Notes: a model not told the origin generated them from the letters alone. Numbered from the stretch's first letter, positions 16,279 through 25,666 are shown. The stretch: DNA of 54,536 nucleotides from Rheinheimera sp. (GCA_003482455.1 DMYW01000007.1:3204-57739), one strand, 5' to 3'. Numbers and translations: made by a program.

Positions 16279-19200
16279 CTAATGATCGAGGCTGAGCTCA
16301 GTGCTGGTGAGTAGTTGTTCAAGCACTGATGCTGGCATGGGTTTTCCAAATAAATAACCTTGGATTAAATGACAGCCCCGTTTGCTAAAGAACAACAGCT
16401 GTTGGTCGGTTTCTACACCCTCAGCAATACAATACATGCCGAGGCTGTCCGCCATGCTTAACATGGCTTCGATGATGGTTTCGTCGTTGCGATCGATACC
16501 AATGTCTTTGACGAAACTGCGGTCGATTTTGATGCCATCAATCGGTAATTCTTTTAAGTATTTGAGAGACGAATAACCGGTGCCGAAGTCATCCAGTGCA
16601 ATTTGTACCCCCAATTCACTGAGCGCCAGCATAGTCGCGATTGCTTTATGGTGGTCTTGCATCAAAGCGCTTTCGGTGACTTCAAACCGCAGACTACTTG
16701 GCTTAATTTGATACTGATTCAACAGTGCCGCCGTTTCGATGGCTAAGTTGGCTTGTTCCAAATGGCGTGGCGACAAATTCACCGACACATACAGTTGGTG
16801 ACCTAGTTGTTGCCAGCGCTGCAAGTCTTGTAAGGCTCGAACTAGCAAAGCTTGAGTCATTGGTACTATCAAGCGAAGATCTTCGGCCAGTGGGATAAAA
16901 TCGTTTGGTGGCACTAGGGTGTCGGCGTCTTGCCAGCGCATTAAGACTTCAACGCCGACGATCTGCTGCAGCATGCTGTCGTAAATCGGCTGGTAATAGT
17001 TAATAAATTCATTGTGTTGCCAAGCGCTGCGTAGGCGAGTTTCTCGTTGCAGTTGCACCTGTGCTTTGTCGTTCATCTCTTGAATGAAGAACTGGAAGTT
17101 ATTGCGGCCCAAATCTTTGGCGTGATACATGGCGACGTCGGCATGTTTGAGCAGTTCAGTCGCGTCGTGTGCATCGTCTGGGAAAATGGCAATACCGATA
17201 CTTGGCGACACCGACACCGTATGGCCGCTGAGCAGCATTGGCTCACCGATCGATTTGATCATTTTGCGTGCGACATGGCTGATGTTGTCATCGTTTTTGT
17301 AGCTTTCTAGCAACACGACAAATTCATCACCGCCCAACCGCGCCACAGTGTCGGTCAGGCGCAAGGTTGACGTTAATCGTTTGGCCACTTGTTTGAGCAA
17401 GAGGTCGCCGATGTCATGGCCTAAACTGTCGTTAATTTGTTTGAATTTATCCAAGTCGATAAAACATAAAGCCAGCGAGCGTTGCTCACGTTTGGCCTGC
17501 TCGATGCCGTGGAAAATTCGATCCATTAACAAAGCGCGGTTTGGCAGCCCAGTTAACGCGTCATAATTGGCGAGGTAACGTAAGTTATCTTCCGCTTGTT
17601 TTTGCGCTGTGATGTCGGTGAACACCAGTACAAAGAACTCGACCGTGCTGTCATCCCCAACCGCGCTGATATTCAGCAGTGTAGGGCGCTCGGTACCATC
17701 CGGACTGACCACCAGCTCTTCACCTTGCCAGTGCTGATTCGCATGCATGCTCGACAGCAGTCCAGTGTAAAAACGCCGACGCTCGCGACTGATGCCCAGT
17801 TCGTGAATTTTCGGGCTGACCAGGTTTTCATCGAGATTGCCAAACACATCGCTGAACGACTGGTTCGCGGCGATCACGCGTTGTTTGGGATCCAGCAGCA
17901 CCACCCAATCACGTGTTTGTTGGAAGGCTTCACCAAACAGTCGGGCTTTTTCTTTGGTCGCACGAGTTTCCGTGATGTTGGCGTAAGTGCCAATTACCCG
18001 CTGGGCTGCGCCTGCGTTAAACTCGGTGACTTTGCCGATATCCCTAAACCACAACCAATGCCCAGCTTTGTGCTGCAAACGATAGGTGTAGTCAATCGAA
18101 CCGTCTGGCGTTTGAATAAAGCGTTGCCAGGCTTGTTGGTAGCCTTCGCGGTCATCGGGATGGATCAACATAATATGCTGTGCCATCGTCAGCGGATTTA
18201 ATTCTTCGTTGTAGCCAAGCATGGTCGAGATGCGCTGCGCAAACAAGCTGTCCCGACTGGCGTACCAATCCCAAACCCCACTGTTAACCACTTCGAGAGC
18301 TTGTTTTAGGCGTTGTTCCGATGTTTTGACTTTAAAATGCGCCATCGCCAATAAGCGTTTTTGCGTGTTGCGATTGCGCACCCATGCTAACAGTACAATC
18401 AACACCAACATGCCATATGAACCCAATGCCCATGGCGACAACCAGGGCGCACGCGCGACGATCAACTCGACGCTGGCGATCTCACTGTGACGGCCTGTTG
18501 CTGGCACCGTGGCCATGACATGGAAAAAGTATTTGCCTGGTGCAAGCTGGGGAAACATCACCACATTGCTGCTTTGTTCGGGGAAACGTAGTTCTTGTTT
18601 ACCGTCCAGCCAGACGCTGTAGCGCAGGCGCCCTGCATCACGATAGGACAAGCTAGCAAACTGCACTCGTACACCAGCCGAATCATGCGGCAACACAAAA
18701 GTTTGTCCTGATAGATTCTGGAAGCCGTGGCTCAGCACCTTGTCCATGCTGCCGACACTGGTGATGACAATTTTGGGCGGGTCTTGTGGTAGTTGGAGCA
18801 GTTGCGGGTCAAACAGAGTTAAACCGCGATTGTTGCCAAACATCAGCATGCCGTTTTTTAGTTTGCTGCTGGCGCCCATGATGAACTGGCTGGTCGATAA
18901 ACCATCCGGTTTGCCGAAGTGGTCAAGCTTCAGTGACTGTGTATGCAAGCGGCTTAATCCCGCGTTGCTGGCAAACCATAGATCGCCTTGGTCATCTAGT
19001 TCACACGAAAAGACACTATTACTCAGTAGCTGAGACGGTGCGGCGAGGTGTTCCGTTGGGTGCAGTGTTTGCCCATCAAGTGCGACCAAACCTACGCCGT
19101 AGATTGTGAACCACAGTCGTTGTTGCTGATCTACGCACATCCGATCAGCCGTGCGTTTTAACGAGGGTTGATAAGGTTTCGCTTCATAAATTTTTCGCAG

Positions 19201-20820
19201 CTGACCAGTTTTTTGCTGCCATACCCACAGTTGATCGTAAGCACTAAAAATGAACTCGTCGGTACTCCCTGGGCGATAGCCCAACATGCGACCGGCTTGA
19301 TGCGGCGGCACGATTTTTTCGATGCCGGTTAGCTGCTCCAAAACGCCTGTTTTTGGATCATAACGAAAATAATGTTGCCGATTGTAAAACCAAAACACGC
19401 CATCATCGGTACGCAGGTGGCCAACCGCCGAGCGTTCAAGTAATGGCTGTTGTGTTGGGTCTTGTAGCGGAGGGGGTAAAAACGTTTTGGCGACTGGATC
19501 GTAGTAGTGCAGACTATTGCCGTTACGTAACCAGAGTTTGCCGTCGCTGTCTGGATAAATTCGTGCGATTAATCGGCCGAAGTTTTCGGGCAATTGCGCT
19601 GGGAAATCAAACTGTTGCAATTCCATCGAACGGACATCAAGACGGGTCAAGCCAGAACCTCCGGCTAGCCAGACTTCATCGGCATTGGCTTCTGCCATTG
19701 CAGTTGCTGCGCCGGGAAAGGCTAACTGACTGCCACGTTGGCTTGGTGTTGGTAGCTCCACCTGATGAAACAATCGACTATGTGGATGCCAATAAAATAC
19801 CCCGTCATCACGACTAGCCAGCCAATAACCGCCGTCTGAAGTGGCAACCATACTCGGGATATTGTTTTGCGTGATCTCAAGATTGCTGTCAGAAAAACGC
19901 CATAACAAGGTGGCGTTTGGCAAACCGAAATTCCAATGATACAAACCGTCGTTGCTCGCGAGGTAAAAGCCATCACTCGTTTGTTGCAACTGATTGATGA
20001 CGATATCGGATAAGCGTTGTTGTGGTGAGCTGGGCTGCTGATTGGCAGTCAGACCAGTTCTTGCGATGGTGTATAACTTATCTTCTTGGGCAATCAGTAA
20101 CTCTTGGCCGACTAATTCAATTTCCCGAACTGTTGCACGGCTACTTTGATTGGGCTCTAGTTTTAACAGACTGGAGGCGCCAGTCTGTTTATCGACGACA
20201 AATAAACCCCGACTGGTACCGACAAAGACTTGCTCACCGTCTGGGACGATCCGAGTGATCCGTGGCATCACCAAATTGCCCGGATCAAATTCAAACACCT
20301 TGGTAAGACGTTTGTCGGTGATTGAATAGCGGTAGAGTCCCTGCGAAATGCCAAGCCACAGGTGGTCATCGTCGTCGATGGCGATCCGGCTTATCGAGGG
20401 CGAGTTTATTTGCTCTTGCTGTGCCAGATCGACCAGTAATTCCATGGTGCCGCTATAACGGTCAAGCTGGTACAAACCGATGTTGAGTGCGGCAATGAAC
20501 AATCGGCCGTTATGATCTTCGAGTAGATCTGCGACGGCCACGTCACCGTCAGCAAATCCAGGAAAGGGGATGGCTTGCACGCGATTGGCATCGTACATAC
20601 CAAGGCCATGGCTGCTGGCTAGCCACAAAAAACCGCTATGATCGAGCAGCATGGTTTGCATCGGACCGCTTTGCAGTCCGTCTTCGGCGGTAACCGGCTG
20701 CAGCAGTGGTTTTTCTTGATAAGCAACACTCGACAGGCTGACAAGACACAGACAAAAGCCAAACAACCAATGAAGGCAGCTAGTTAGGCGTTGCGAGATT
20801 GTCAGCAGAGTTGAAGTCAT
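16279..20820 (-). CDS. Double-propeller (Reg_prop/Y_Y_Y) sensor with PAS-PAS-GGDEF-EAL output
   Basis: A 1513-residue inner-membrane c-di-GMP enzyme. A signal sequence (to about residue 32) leads into a large periplasmic sensor. I count about 14 two-component-propeller repeats (for example SGFLWLASSHGLGMYD, DHLWLGISQGLYRY, GDLWFASNAGLSRL), enough for two seven-bladed propellers, then a Y_Y_Y domain (about 690-785). A membrane helix lies at about 797-815. Inside the cell follow two PAS domains (about 838-950 and 960-1070), a GGDEF domain with an intact GGDEF at 1163-1167 preceded by an RxxD inhibitory site, and an EAL domain with EVL at 1291-1293, DDFGTGYSSL and KIDRSF. Both enzymatic halves look intact, so it may make and break c-di-GMP. 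The sensor half resembles those of sugar-sensing hybrid kinases; its ligand is unknown. Confidence 0.9.
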   Translation of the reverse strand: MTSTLLTISQRLTSCLHWLFGFCLCLVSLSSVAYQEKPLLQPVTAEDGLQSGPMQTMLLDHSGFLWLASSHGLGMYDANRVQAIPFPGFADGDVAVADLLEDHNGRLFIAALNIGLYQLDRYSGTMELLVDLAQQEQINSPSISRIAIDDDDHLWLGISQGLYRYSITDKRLTKVFEFDPGNLVMPRITRIVPDGEQVFVGTSRGLFVVDKQTGASSLLKLEPNQSSRATVREIELVGQELLIAQEDKLYTIARTGLTANQQPSSPQQRLSDIVINQLQQTSDGFYLASNDGLYHWNFGLPNATLLWRFSDSNLEITQNNIPSMVATSDGGYWLASRDDGVFYWHPHSRLFHQVELPTPSQRGSQLAFPGAATAMAEANADEVWLAGGSGLTRLDVRSMELQQFDFPAQLPENFGRLIARIYPDSDGKLWLRNGNSLHYYDPVAKTFLPPPLQDPTQQPLLERSAVGHLRTDDGVFWFYNRQHYFRYDPKTGVLEQLTGIEKIVPPHQAGRMLGYRPGSTDEFIFSAYDQLWVWQQKTGQLRKIYEAKPYQPSLKRTADRMCVDQQQRLWFTIYGVGLVALDGQTLHPTEHLAAPSQLLSNSVFSCELDDQGDLWFASNAGLSRLHTQSLKLDHFGKPDGLSTSQFIMGASSKLKNGMLMFGNNRGLTLFDPQLLQLPQDPPKIVITSVGSMDKVLSHGFQNLSGQTFVLPHDSAGVRVQFASLSYRDAGRLRYSVWLDGKQELRFPEQSSNVVMFPQLAPGKYFFHVMATVPATGRHSEIASVELIVARAPWLSPWALGSYGMLVLIVLLAWVRNRNTQKRLLAMAHFKVKTSEQRLKQALEVVNSGVWDWYASRDSLFAQRISTMLGYNEELNPLTMAQHIMLIHPDDREGYQQAWQRFIQTPDGSIDYTYRLQHKAGHWLWFRDIGKVTEFNAGAAQRVIGTYANITETRATKEKARLFGEAFQQTRDWVVLLDPKQRVIAANQSFSDVFGNLDENLVSPKIHELGISRERRRFYTGLLSSMHANQHWQGEELVVSPDGTERPTLLNISAVGDDSTVEFFVLVFTDITAQKQAEDNLRYLANYDALTGLPNRALLMDRIFHGIEQAKREQRSLALCFIDLDKFKQINDSLGHDIGDLLLKQVAKRLTSTLRLTDTVARLGGDEFVVLLESYKNDDNISHVARKMIKSIGEPMLLSGHTVSVSPSIGIAIFPDDAHDATELLKHADVAMYHAKDLGRNNFQFFIQEMNDKAQVQLQRETRLRSAWQHNEFINYYQPIYDSMLQQIVGVEVLMRWQDADTLVPPNDFIPLAEDLRLIVPMTQALLVRALQDLQRWQQLGHQLYVSVNLSPRHLEQANLAIETAALLNQYQIKPSSLRFEVTESALMQDHHKAIATMLALSELGVQIALDDFGTGYSSLKYLKELPIDGIKIDRSFVKDIGIDRNDETIIEAMLSMADSLGMYCIAEGVETDQQLLFFSKRGCHLIQGYLFGKPMPASVLEQLLTSTELSLDH

Positions 20821-20880
20821 GTTGCCGTGTTCTTTACATCAATGCCACGCACCTTATCGGATGGTGGCTTGCTTGTCTAG

Positions 20881-21837
20881 TTACCCAAAATGCAACAACA
20901 AACAACTCAAGCCCAGTAGCCAAATTGCATTTTGTTGCGCTGCCATCGCCTTTAATCCGATAGCAATATCGTCAACGGTTGGCAGTTGCTCAGGGCCAAT
21001 TCGTGCTCGTCGTAATTTTTGCTGCTGATACATAGCTGGGCCAGCTGTTTGTCGCTTTAGTGTTTGCGCCCATGCCGCCAGCAGTAGGCGTTGTGGTAAT
21101 GGCCAGCTGCCATCGTTGGCTGCACGCGCAAACTCAAGCGTACGTTTTGCGCCAACTTGCAACGCCAGCACAGCGCTAAACAGCAACATCGGCAACATGG
21201 TCAGCAGCAGTAGGGTTTGCCGTAGCCACAAGCCAAACCATTGAAAGGATTTTAGTTTAGGATTCCACTGCCAATGCAATTCAAACAGGATCCGCAGCGT
21301 TAGAGCTGCAGTTGCACCGAATATGCAATACACCAAAATGACCGTCATCCAGTGGCTAGCGTAGCGCAGCACTAAGGCATCCAGCGCCGCTTTCACGACG
21401 CCAACCTCACTTAAAGTGGTGGTGTCCCGCAACACGAGCGGTTGCAATTGCTGGCGCGCCAGGCTTAGTTGGCCTTTTTGCAAGCTCTGACGAATCGTCG
21501 TTAGTAACTGCTTGATGCCACCTACATCGAGACAAAAATACAGTACCATCGCATCGAGCACCGCTGGCCATTCCGACAATTCACGCAGCATGACATAACC
21601 AATGCTAGCGGGCAGCACGAGCACTAGCGTCGCTAGCAGGCCCGCCAAGCGTTGATAAGCGGCGGTGTCAGTGTCTTTACACACGCGTTTCGCGACGTTT
21701 TGCGCGGCAAGCCCAAACAATTGCCAAGGCTGATAGCTGCTCGGCAGCGGCATAAAACGGGCCGCCGCTACCGCCAGCAAGGTCAGCAGATGGCTGAACC
21801 ACCAGCTATGTGACCAAATGATCAGCTGGCTAACCAA
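20881..21837 (-). CDS. CobD/CbiB-like membrane protein
   Basis: A 318-residue membrane protein with several hydrophobic helices. Its internal pattern (SEVGVVKAALDALVLRYASHW, which resembles the conserved core of CobD/CbiB adenosylcobinamide-phosphate synthases) suggests a member of that superfamily. No other cobalamin gene lies nearby and the N-terminus is divergent, so an active role in B12 assembly is doubtful. It begins one base after the mtnN stop with a TTG codon; no later ATG lies before conserved-looking sequence. The mtnN partner hints at a link to S-adenosyl-compound or nucleoside metabolism, but this is inference. Confidence 0.6.
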   Translation of the reverse strand: MVSQLIIWSHSWWFSHLLTLLAVAAARFMPLPSSYQPWQLFGLAAQNVAKRVCKDTDTAAYQRLAGLLATLVLVLPASIGYVMLRELSEWPAVLDAMVLYFCLDVGGIKQLLTTIRQSLQKGQLSLARQQLQPLVLRDTTTLSEVGVVKAALDALVLRYASHWMTVILVYCIFGATAALTLRILFELHWQWNPKLKSFQWFGLWLRQTLLLLTMLPMLLFSAVLALQVGAKRTLEFARAANDGSWPLPQRLLLAAWAQTLKRQTAGPAMYQQQKLRRARIGPEQLPTVDDIAIGLKAMAAQQNAIWLLGLSCLLLHFG

Positions 21838-21838
21838 G

Positions 21839-22552
21839 TTAGTGCAGCACCACGCCTTGCAGGCGCTTTAACAACTCAACCACCATGGCGCTGCTATTGC
21901 GCGAGGCGATTTCCAAATAGGCTTCAAACGATTCTGGTGATTCTTTACCAGCGATATCCGATAAGCTGCGGATCACTACAAATGGTGTTTTTAATTGGTA
22001 ACAGGCTTGCGCAATCGCAGCGCCTTCCATCTCCACCGCCAGCATGCTAGGGAAGGTGGCACGGGTGGCGGCGATCCGCACAGGGTCACACATAAACACG
22101 TCACCTGTAGTGATTAAGCCTACCTGAGTTTGGCAAAAACCTAACGCAGCGATGCTTTGTTCGGCGGCTTGGATCAGCGCAGGATGCGCAGCAAATGCGG
22201 CTGGCATGCGCGGCACTTGGCCCGCTTCATAGCCAAAGGCGGTCACGTCAACGTCATGATGGCGCACTTCAGAGGAAATCACGATGTCGCCAATGTGCAG
22301 GTCTTGCGCAAAGCCACCGGCAGAGCCAGTGTTGATCACACAATCAGGTGCAAACAATTGAATTAACAAGGTGGTCGCGATCGCCGACGCCACTTTACCG
22401 ATGCCGCATTGCACCAGCACCACTGCAGTGCCATTTAACTGGCCACGGTAAAACACAAAATCAGCAACTTGTGTTGTTTCAACCTGTTGTAATTGCTGCT
22501 TTAACAACGCCACTTCTTGTTCCATGGCGCCAATGATCCCAATCAGTTTCAT
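21839..22552 (-). CDS. mtnN: 5'-methylthioadenosine/S-adenosylhomocysteine nucleosidase
   Basis: Hydrolyses methylthioadenosine, S-adenosylhomocysteine and 5'-deoxyadenosine, removing product inhibitors of SAM-dependent enzymes and feeding autoinducer-2 or methionine salvage. The protein of 237 residues starts with the family's first motif (IGIIGAMEQEV; catalytic-equivalent Glu13), has AVEMEGAA near 172-179 and the catalytic Asp199 (SLSDIAG). The ATG at 22552 has GAAGAGA upstream; an open frame of 43 further codons upstream has no similarity or ribosome site. It is followed after one base by the CobD-like gene. Confidence 0.95.
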   Translation of the reverse strand: MKLIGIIGAMEQEVALLKQQLQQVETTQVADFVFYRGQLNGTAVVLVQCGIGKVASAIATTLLIQLFAPDCVINTGSAGGFAQDLHIGDIVISSEVRHHDVDVTAFGYEAGQVPRMPAAFAAHPALIQAAEQSIAALGFCQTQVGLITTGDVFMCDPVRIAATRATFPSMLAVEMEGAAIAQACYQLKTPFVVIRSLSDIAGKESPESFEAYLEIASRNSSAMVVELLKRLQGVVLH

Positions 22553-22713
22553 TCGCGGATTCTCTTCGAAAAAAAGCACAGTATACAGCGAACAGTTTGG
22601 GGCTGCAGAGCATTTATCGGGTACACGATGTTGGGTTGAAATTAAGGCGCTGACACGCTTGGGCTCGTCACAGGCGACCACGGCTTCGATGCGCTCTGCG
22701 ATGGGGGCGGGCG

Positions 22714-22752
22714 AGGTTCAGCGATAGCAAGGAGACGCTAGTGCTGAACCCG
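22714..22752. repeat. Imperfect inverted repeat downstream of the pirin gene
   Basis: GGTTCAGC and GCTGAACC arms with an inner AGC/GCT pair and an 8-base loop lie just beyond the pirin stop codon. No T-run follows, so it may be a 3'-end stabilising hairpin rather than an intrinsic terminator. It also lies within the mtnN upstream region. Confidence 0.4.
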
Positions 22753-22759
22753 CGAGGTT

Positions 22760-23632
22760 TTACGCAAATACTTTAGTTGCAGCGGCACCATCGGTCAGTC
22801 GACCTTGTTGATAGTCGCGGATCGCTTGTTCAATTTCTGCAACACTATTCATCACAAAAGGACCGTATTGCACGATAGGCTCACCAATCGGTTTGGCGCT
22901 GAGTAACAAGAAGCGGCTGCCAGCGGCATACTGCACCGTCAGTTGGTCACCATCGTCGAGCACTGCCGCCACGTGGCGACCAACCGCTTGACCGGCAATC
23001 ACGGCTTCACCTTCATAGACATAGACTAACGCGTTGTGGCCTTGCGGCACATTAACGGTAAGCTCGCCCGCCGCGTGCATTTGGAAATCCACGTACAACG
23101 GAGCCGTTGATAAGCCACGCACTGGACCTTGTACGGTTGGCAAATAAGCCCCTTGCAAGGTGCCGGCAATCACCTTGGCTACGCCGTGTGGCAGCTGAGC
23201 TAGTGAGATTTGTGCGGGGTCCAGATCAACATAAGCCGCCGCTTTCATCTTTTCCGCTGCAGGCAGATTCAGCCACAACTGAAATCCACGCATAGCACCT
23301 GATTCTTGTTGTGGCATTTCCGAGTGAATAATGCCGCGCCCGGCCGTCATCCACTGCACGCCACCTGATTTTAAATGGCCGCGATTGCCTAAATGGTCTT
23401 CGTGCAGCATATGGCCTTCGAGCATATAAGTGACAGTTTCAAAGCCGCGATGCGGGTGCGGTGGAAAGCCAGCGATATAGTCATCAGGATTTTCGGAACC
23501 AAAGCAATCGAGCATCAAAAATGGATCTAACCGTAAATGTTGCTGCAAGCCCAGGCTACGATAGATTTTTACGCCGGCGCCGTCAGACACAGCTTGCGCG
23601 CGAATAAGTTGTCGAATGGTTCTGCGAGTCAT
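22760..23632 (-). CDS. Pirin family protein
   Basis: A 290-residue bicupin. The metal site of pirins is present: His59 and His61 (PPHPHRGFE), His103 and Glu105 (IIHSEMP). Bacterial pirins of this type often act as quercetin 2,3-dioxygenases or as redox-linked regulators; the sequence does not tell which. GGAG lies about eight bases before the ATG. It follows ogt after 76 bp on the same strand, so it may be read from the repair operon. Two tandem 12-bp repeats lie in that gap. Confidence 0.9.
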   Translation of the reverse strand: MTRRTIRQLIRAQAVSDGAGVKIYRSLGLQQHLRLDPFLMLDCFGSENPDDYIAGFPPHPHRGFETVTYMLEGHMLHEDHLGNRGHLKSGGVQWMTAGRGIIHSEMPQQESGAMRGFQLWLNLPAAEKMKAAAYVDLDPAQISLAQLPHGVAKVIAGTLQGAYLPTVQGPVRGLSTAPLYVDFQMHAAGELTVNVPQGHNALVYVYEGEAVIAGQAVGRHVAAVLDDGDQLTVQYAAGSRFLLLSAKPIGEPIVQYGPFVMNSVAEIEQAIRDYQQGRLTDGAAATKVFA

Positions 23633-23671
23633 GGCATCACTCCAATTTGCTGAGGATGCCAGTAAACCTCA

Positions 23672-23695
23672 GATAAAGCGCAAGATAAAGTGCGA
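23672..23695. repeat. Tandem 12-bp repeat containing an Ada-box-like octamer
   Basis: Two adjacent copies, GATAAAGCGCAA and GATAAAGTGCGA, differ at two positions. The first contains AAAGCGCA, the octamer described as the Ada box in E. coli. It lies 40-63 bp upstream of the pirin start, in the opposite orientation to the gene. It could be a regulator site or chance. Confidence 0.35.
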
Positions 23696-23708
23696 TTTTC
23701 TGCTTTGA

Positions 23709-24278
23709 TCATTCGTTTCTATCGAACGATTGTTCAAAACGTAGCAGCCATAGTTTGCGGGATAGGCCGCCGGCATAGCCGGTGAGGCGCTGATTCGCCG
23801 CAATCACGCGATGGCAAGGCACGACGATGGCTAACGGATTTTTGCCGTTGGCAGCGCCGACGGCTCGGCTGGCGTTGGCATTGCCCAATTGATTTGCTTG
23901 TTCACCGTAACTCCAAGTCTGCCCATACGGAATTTGTTGCAGCAATTGCCAGACCTGCTGCTGAAACTTGGTGCCTTGTGGTGCCAGCACTAGCTGGAAT
24001 TCCCGCCGTTGTCCCTGAAAATACTCGCTTAATTGTTTCACCGCGTCTGAAAGGTGCTGCTCGATCTGTGGGTGATCGCTGTGCAGATAGCGCAACTCGA
24101 TCGTGCTTGGCGCAGTGTCTGTCGGCAACAACGCCTCTGCCAAGGTTTGCCTTGCTAACTCTCGGTCCGGCGCTATGCCTGCAAAAGCAATTTCCGTAAG
24201 ACCATCGACGGTGGCGTAGATTGATAAATCGCCCAGAGGTGTGGCGATCACCGCGCTATTAGGTTTGCGGCTTGTCAT
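23709..24278 (-). CDS. ogt: Methylated-DNA-protein-cysteine methyltransferase
   Basis: A suicide repair protein that takes methyl groups from O6-methylguanine or O4-methylthymine onto its own cysteine. The 189 residues contain the active-site motif VVPCHRV with Cys155 and the helix-turn-helix/arginine-finger region (ASRAVGAANGKNP). An N-terminal ribonuclease-like domain covers about residues 1-95. The ATG overlaps the preceding alkA-type gene's TGA by two bases with AAGGAG upstream, so it is coupled to it. Whether it corresponds to Ogt or to the C-terminal half of Ada is a matter of naming; together with the neighbour it recreates the full Ada toolkit. Confidence 0.93.
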   Translation of the reverse strand: MTSRKPNSAVIATPLGDLSIYATVDGLTEIAFAGIAPDRELARQTLAEALLPTDTAPSTIELRYLHSDHPQIEQHLSDAVKQLSEYFQGQRREFQLVLAPQGTKFQQQVWQLLQQIPYGQTWSYGEQANQLGNANASRAVGAANGKNPLAIVVPCHRVIAANQRLTGYAGGLSRKLWLLRFEQSFDRNE

Positions 24279-25666
24279 GCTGGCTCCTTGTCCGTTTTGG
24301 GTAAATGCCACAGTTGAAAGGTGGCGTAGCTGCGCCACGGCGCAAATGCGCTGGGGTCAATTGCTACGGCCTTCAGTGCTTTTTGAATGCCTAAATCACC
24401 GCCAAGCCATACATCGGGCTCGCCTTGCCCGCGCATCAAGGCATAACTAACTGTCCAAGGGCCGATCCCCTTGATAGACAACCATGCAGTTGGTGCATCG
24501 TGCGGCTGTTGTTGCACAGCAGCGCCAAGCGCGTTTAAGGTGGCGCGGCGTGCTTGCGGTACTTTAATCATGTCCAGCGCTGAATTTGCCAGCTCGCTTG
24601 GCGTGACAAAACGCCGCCGGCCGTCAGGCAAGGTGGTAGCAGCAATACCTTGCACTAAGCGGTTGAGTTGTGTACGCGCACCGGCGATGCTGACTTGTTG
24701 CCCAAGGACTGCGCGCACAGCGGCTTCAAACGGACTCCACAGCCCTGGCAGCCGCAAACCAACATGGACCGGAAACCCGCCGGCTGCGGCTAAATGCTGA
24801 TCAATGGTTTGACTGTCAGCATCGAGATCCAGCACTTGGCGTATGTGATGCACCACAGCTTGCAAACTGTTCGCATCAGGCCAGTCTAGTTTTAATTGCA
24901 TCACTGGCAACGTCGGATCTGGGGTGATTTCAAACCAGCCATGGTACTGCGGTTGATGCAAAGGCCAATAGATAGTGCGACCATAAGTCTCGCCTTCGAC
25001 CCATTCCATGCCTTCAAGGGTTCGCGCTTGATAAAAAGCCAGCATCAGCGGCCAATTGAGCGGGGGACGATAGGGTAACTCCAATTGTAAGATCGTAGAC
25101 ATGTGACGAGTCCTGTTGCCGCGAACTTGTGACGGCGTTAAACGAAGTTGTTGTTTAAATTCATCATGAAAGCGCCGCAAACTGCCAAAACCGGCCATAA
25201 ATGCGATGTCGGTGATCGGTAGCGCCGTTTGATGCAGCAATTGCTTGGCGAACAGCACTTGCCGATACAGTGCGTATTGTTTGGCGGCGATCCCAAGCTT
25301 TTCTTGGAACAACTTGCGTAAGTAGCGCTCACTGATCCCAAGTCGACTGGCCAGTGCCGCCACGTTGCTATCGTGCAATGCGCCTTCATCAATTAACCGG
25401 ATCGCTCGTTTGAGTGTCACGTCGGCACCAATCCACAAGGATGAACCCGGCGCACTATCTGGGTGGCAACGTAAACATGGCCGATAACCGGCCAACGCAG
25501 CCTCGTGCGCCGTCGCGTAATACCGCACATTTTGCTCTTTCGGTGGTTGTACTGGGCACACCGGCCTGCAATAGATGCCCGTGCTGGTCACTGCGATAAA
25601 AAACAAGCCATCGTATCGACGATCGCGGCTTAAACGTGCTTGTTGGCAAATCGGTTGACTGAGCAT
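24275..25666 (-). CDS. Ada-N / AraC-HTH / AlkA fusion: adaptive-response regulator and 3-methyladenine glycosylase
   Basis: A 463-residue multifunctional alkylation-response protein. Residues 1-75 form an Ada-type zinc domain with Cys33, Cys37, Cys64 and Cys67 (CRPVC, CLRC), which in Ada accepts a methyl from DNA phosphotriesters and turns on transcription. An AraC-type double helix-turn-helix covers about 85-180. The rest is an AlkA domain: N-terminal AlkA fold, helix-hairpin-helix (IKGIGPWTV) and the catalytic Asp424 (GGDLGIQKA). The protein thus senses methylation, regulates and excises damaged bases. It is the first gene of a pair with ogt (overlapping ATGA). The ATG is preceded by GGAGGGCGA. 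No clear Ada box was found in its own upstream region. Confidence 0.93.
   Translation of the reverse strand: MLSQPICQQARLSRDRRYDGLFFIAVTSTGIYCRPVCPVQPPKEQNVRYYATAHEAALAGYRPCLRCHPDSAPGSSLWIGADVTLKRAIRLIDEGALHDSNVAALASRLGISERYLRKLFQEKLGIAAKQYALYRQVLFAKQLLHQTALPITDIAFMAGFGSLRRFHDEFKQQLRLTPSQVRGNRTRHMSTILQLELPYRPPLNWPLMLAFYQARTLEGMEWVEGETYGRTIYWPLHQPQYHGWFEITPDPTLPVMQLKLDWPDANSLQAVVHHIRQVLDLDADSQTIDQHLAAAGGFPVHVGLRLPGLWSPFEAAVRAVLGQQVSIAGARTQLNRLVQGIAATTLPDGRRRFVTPSELANSALDMIKVPQARRATLNALGAAVQQQPHDAPTAWLSIKGIGPWTVSYALMRGQGEPDVWLGGDLGIQKALKAVAIDPSAFAPWRSYATFQLWHLPKTDKEPA

Noticed and set aside
22553..22681. Upstream extension of mtnN by 43 codons
   Set aside because: No similarity to the family and no ribosome site; the ATG at 22552 starts at the conserved first motif.
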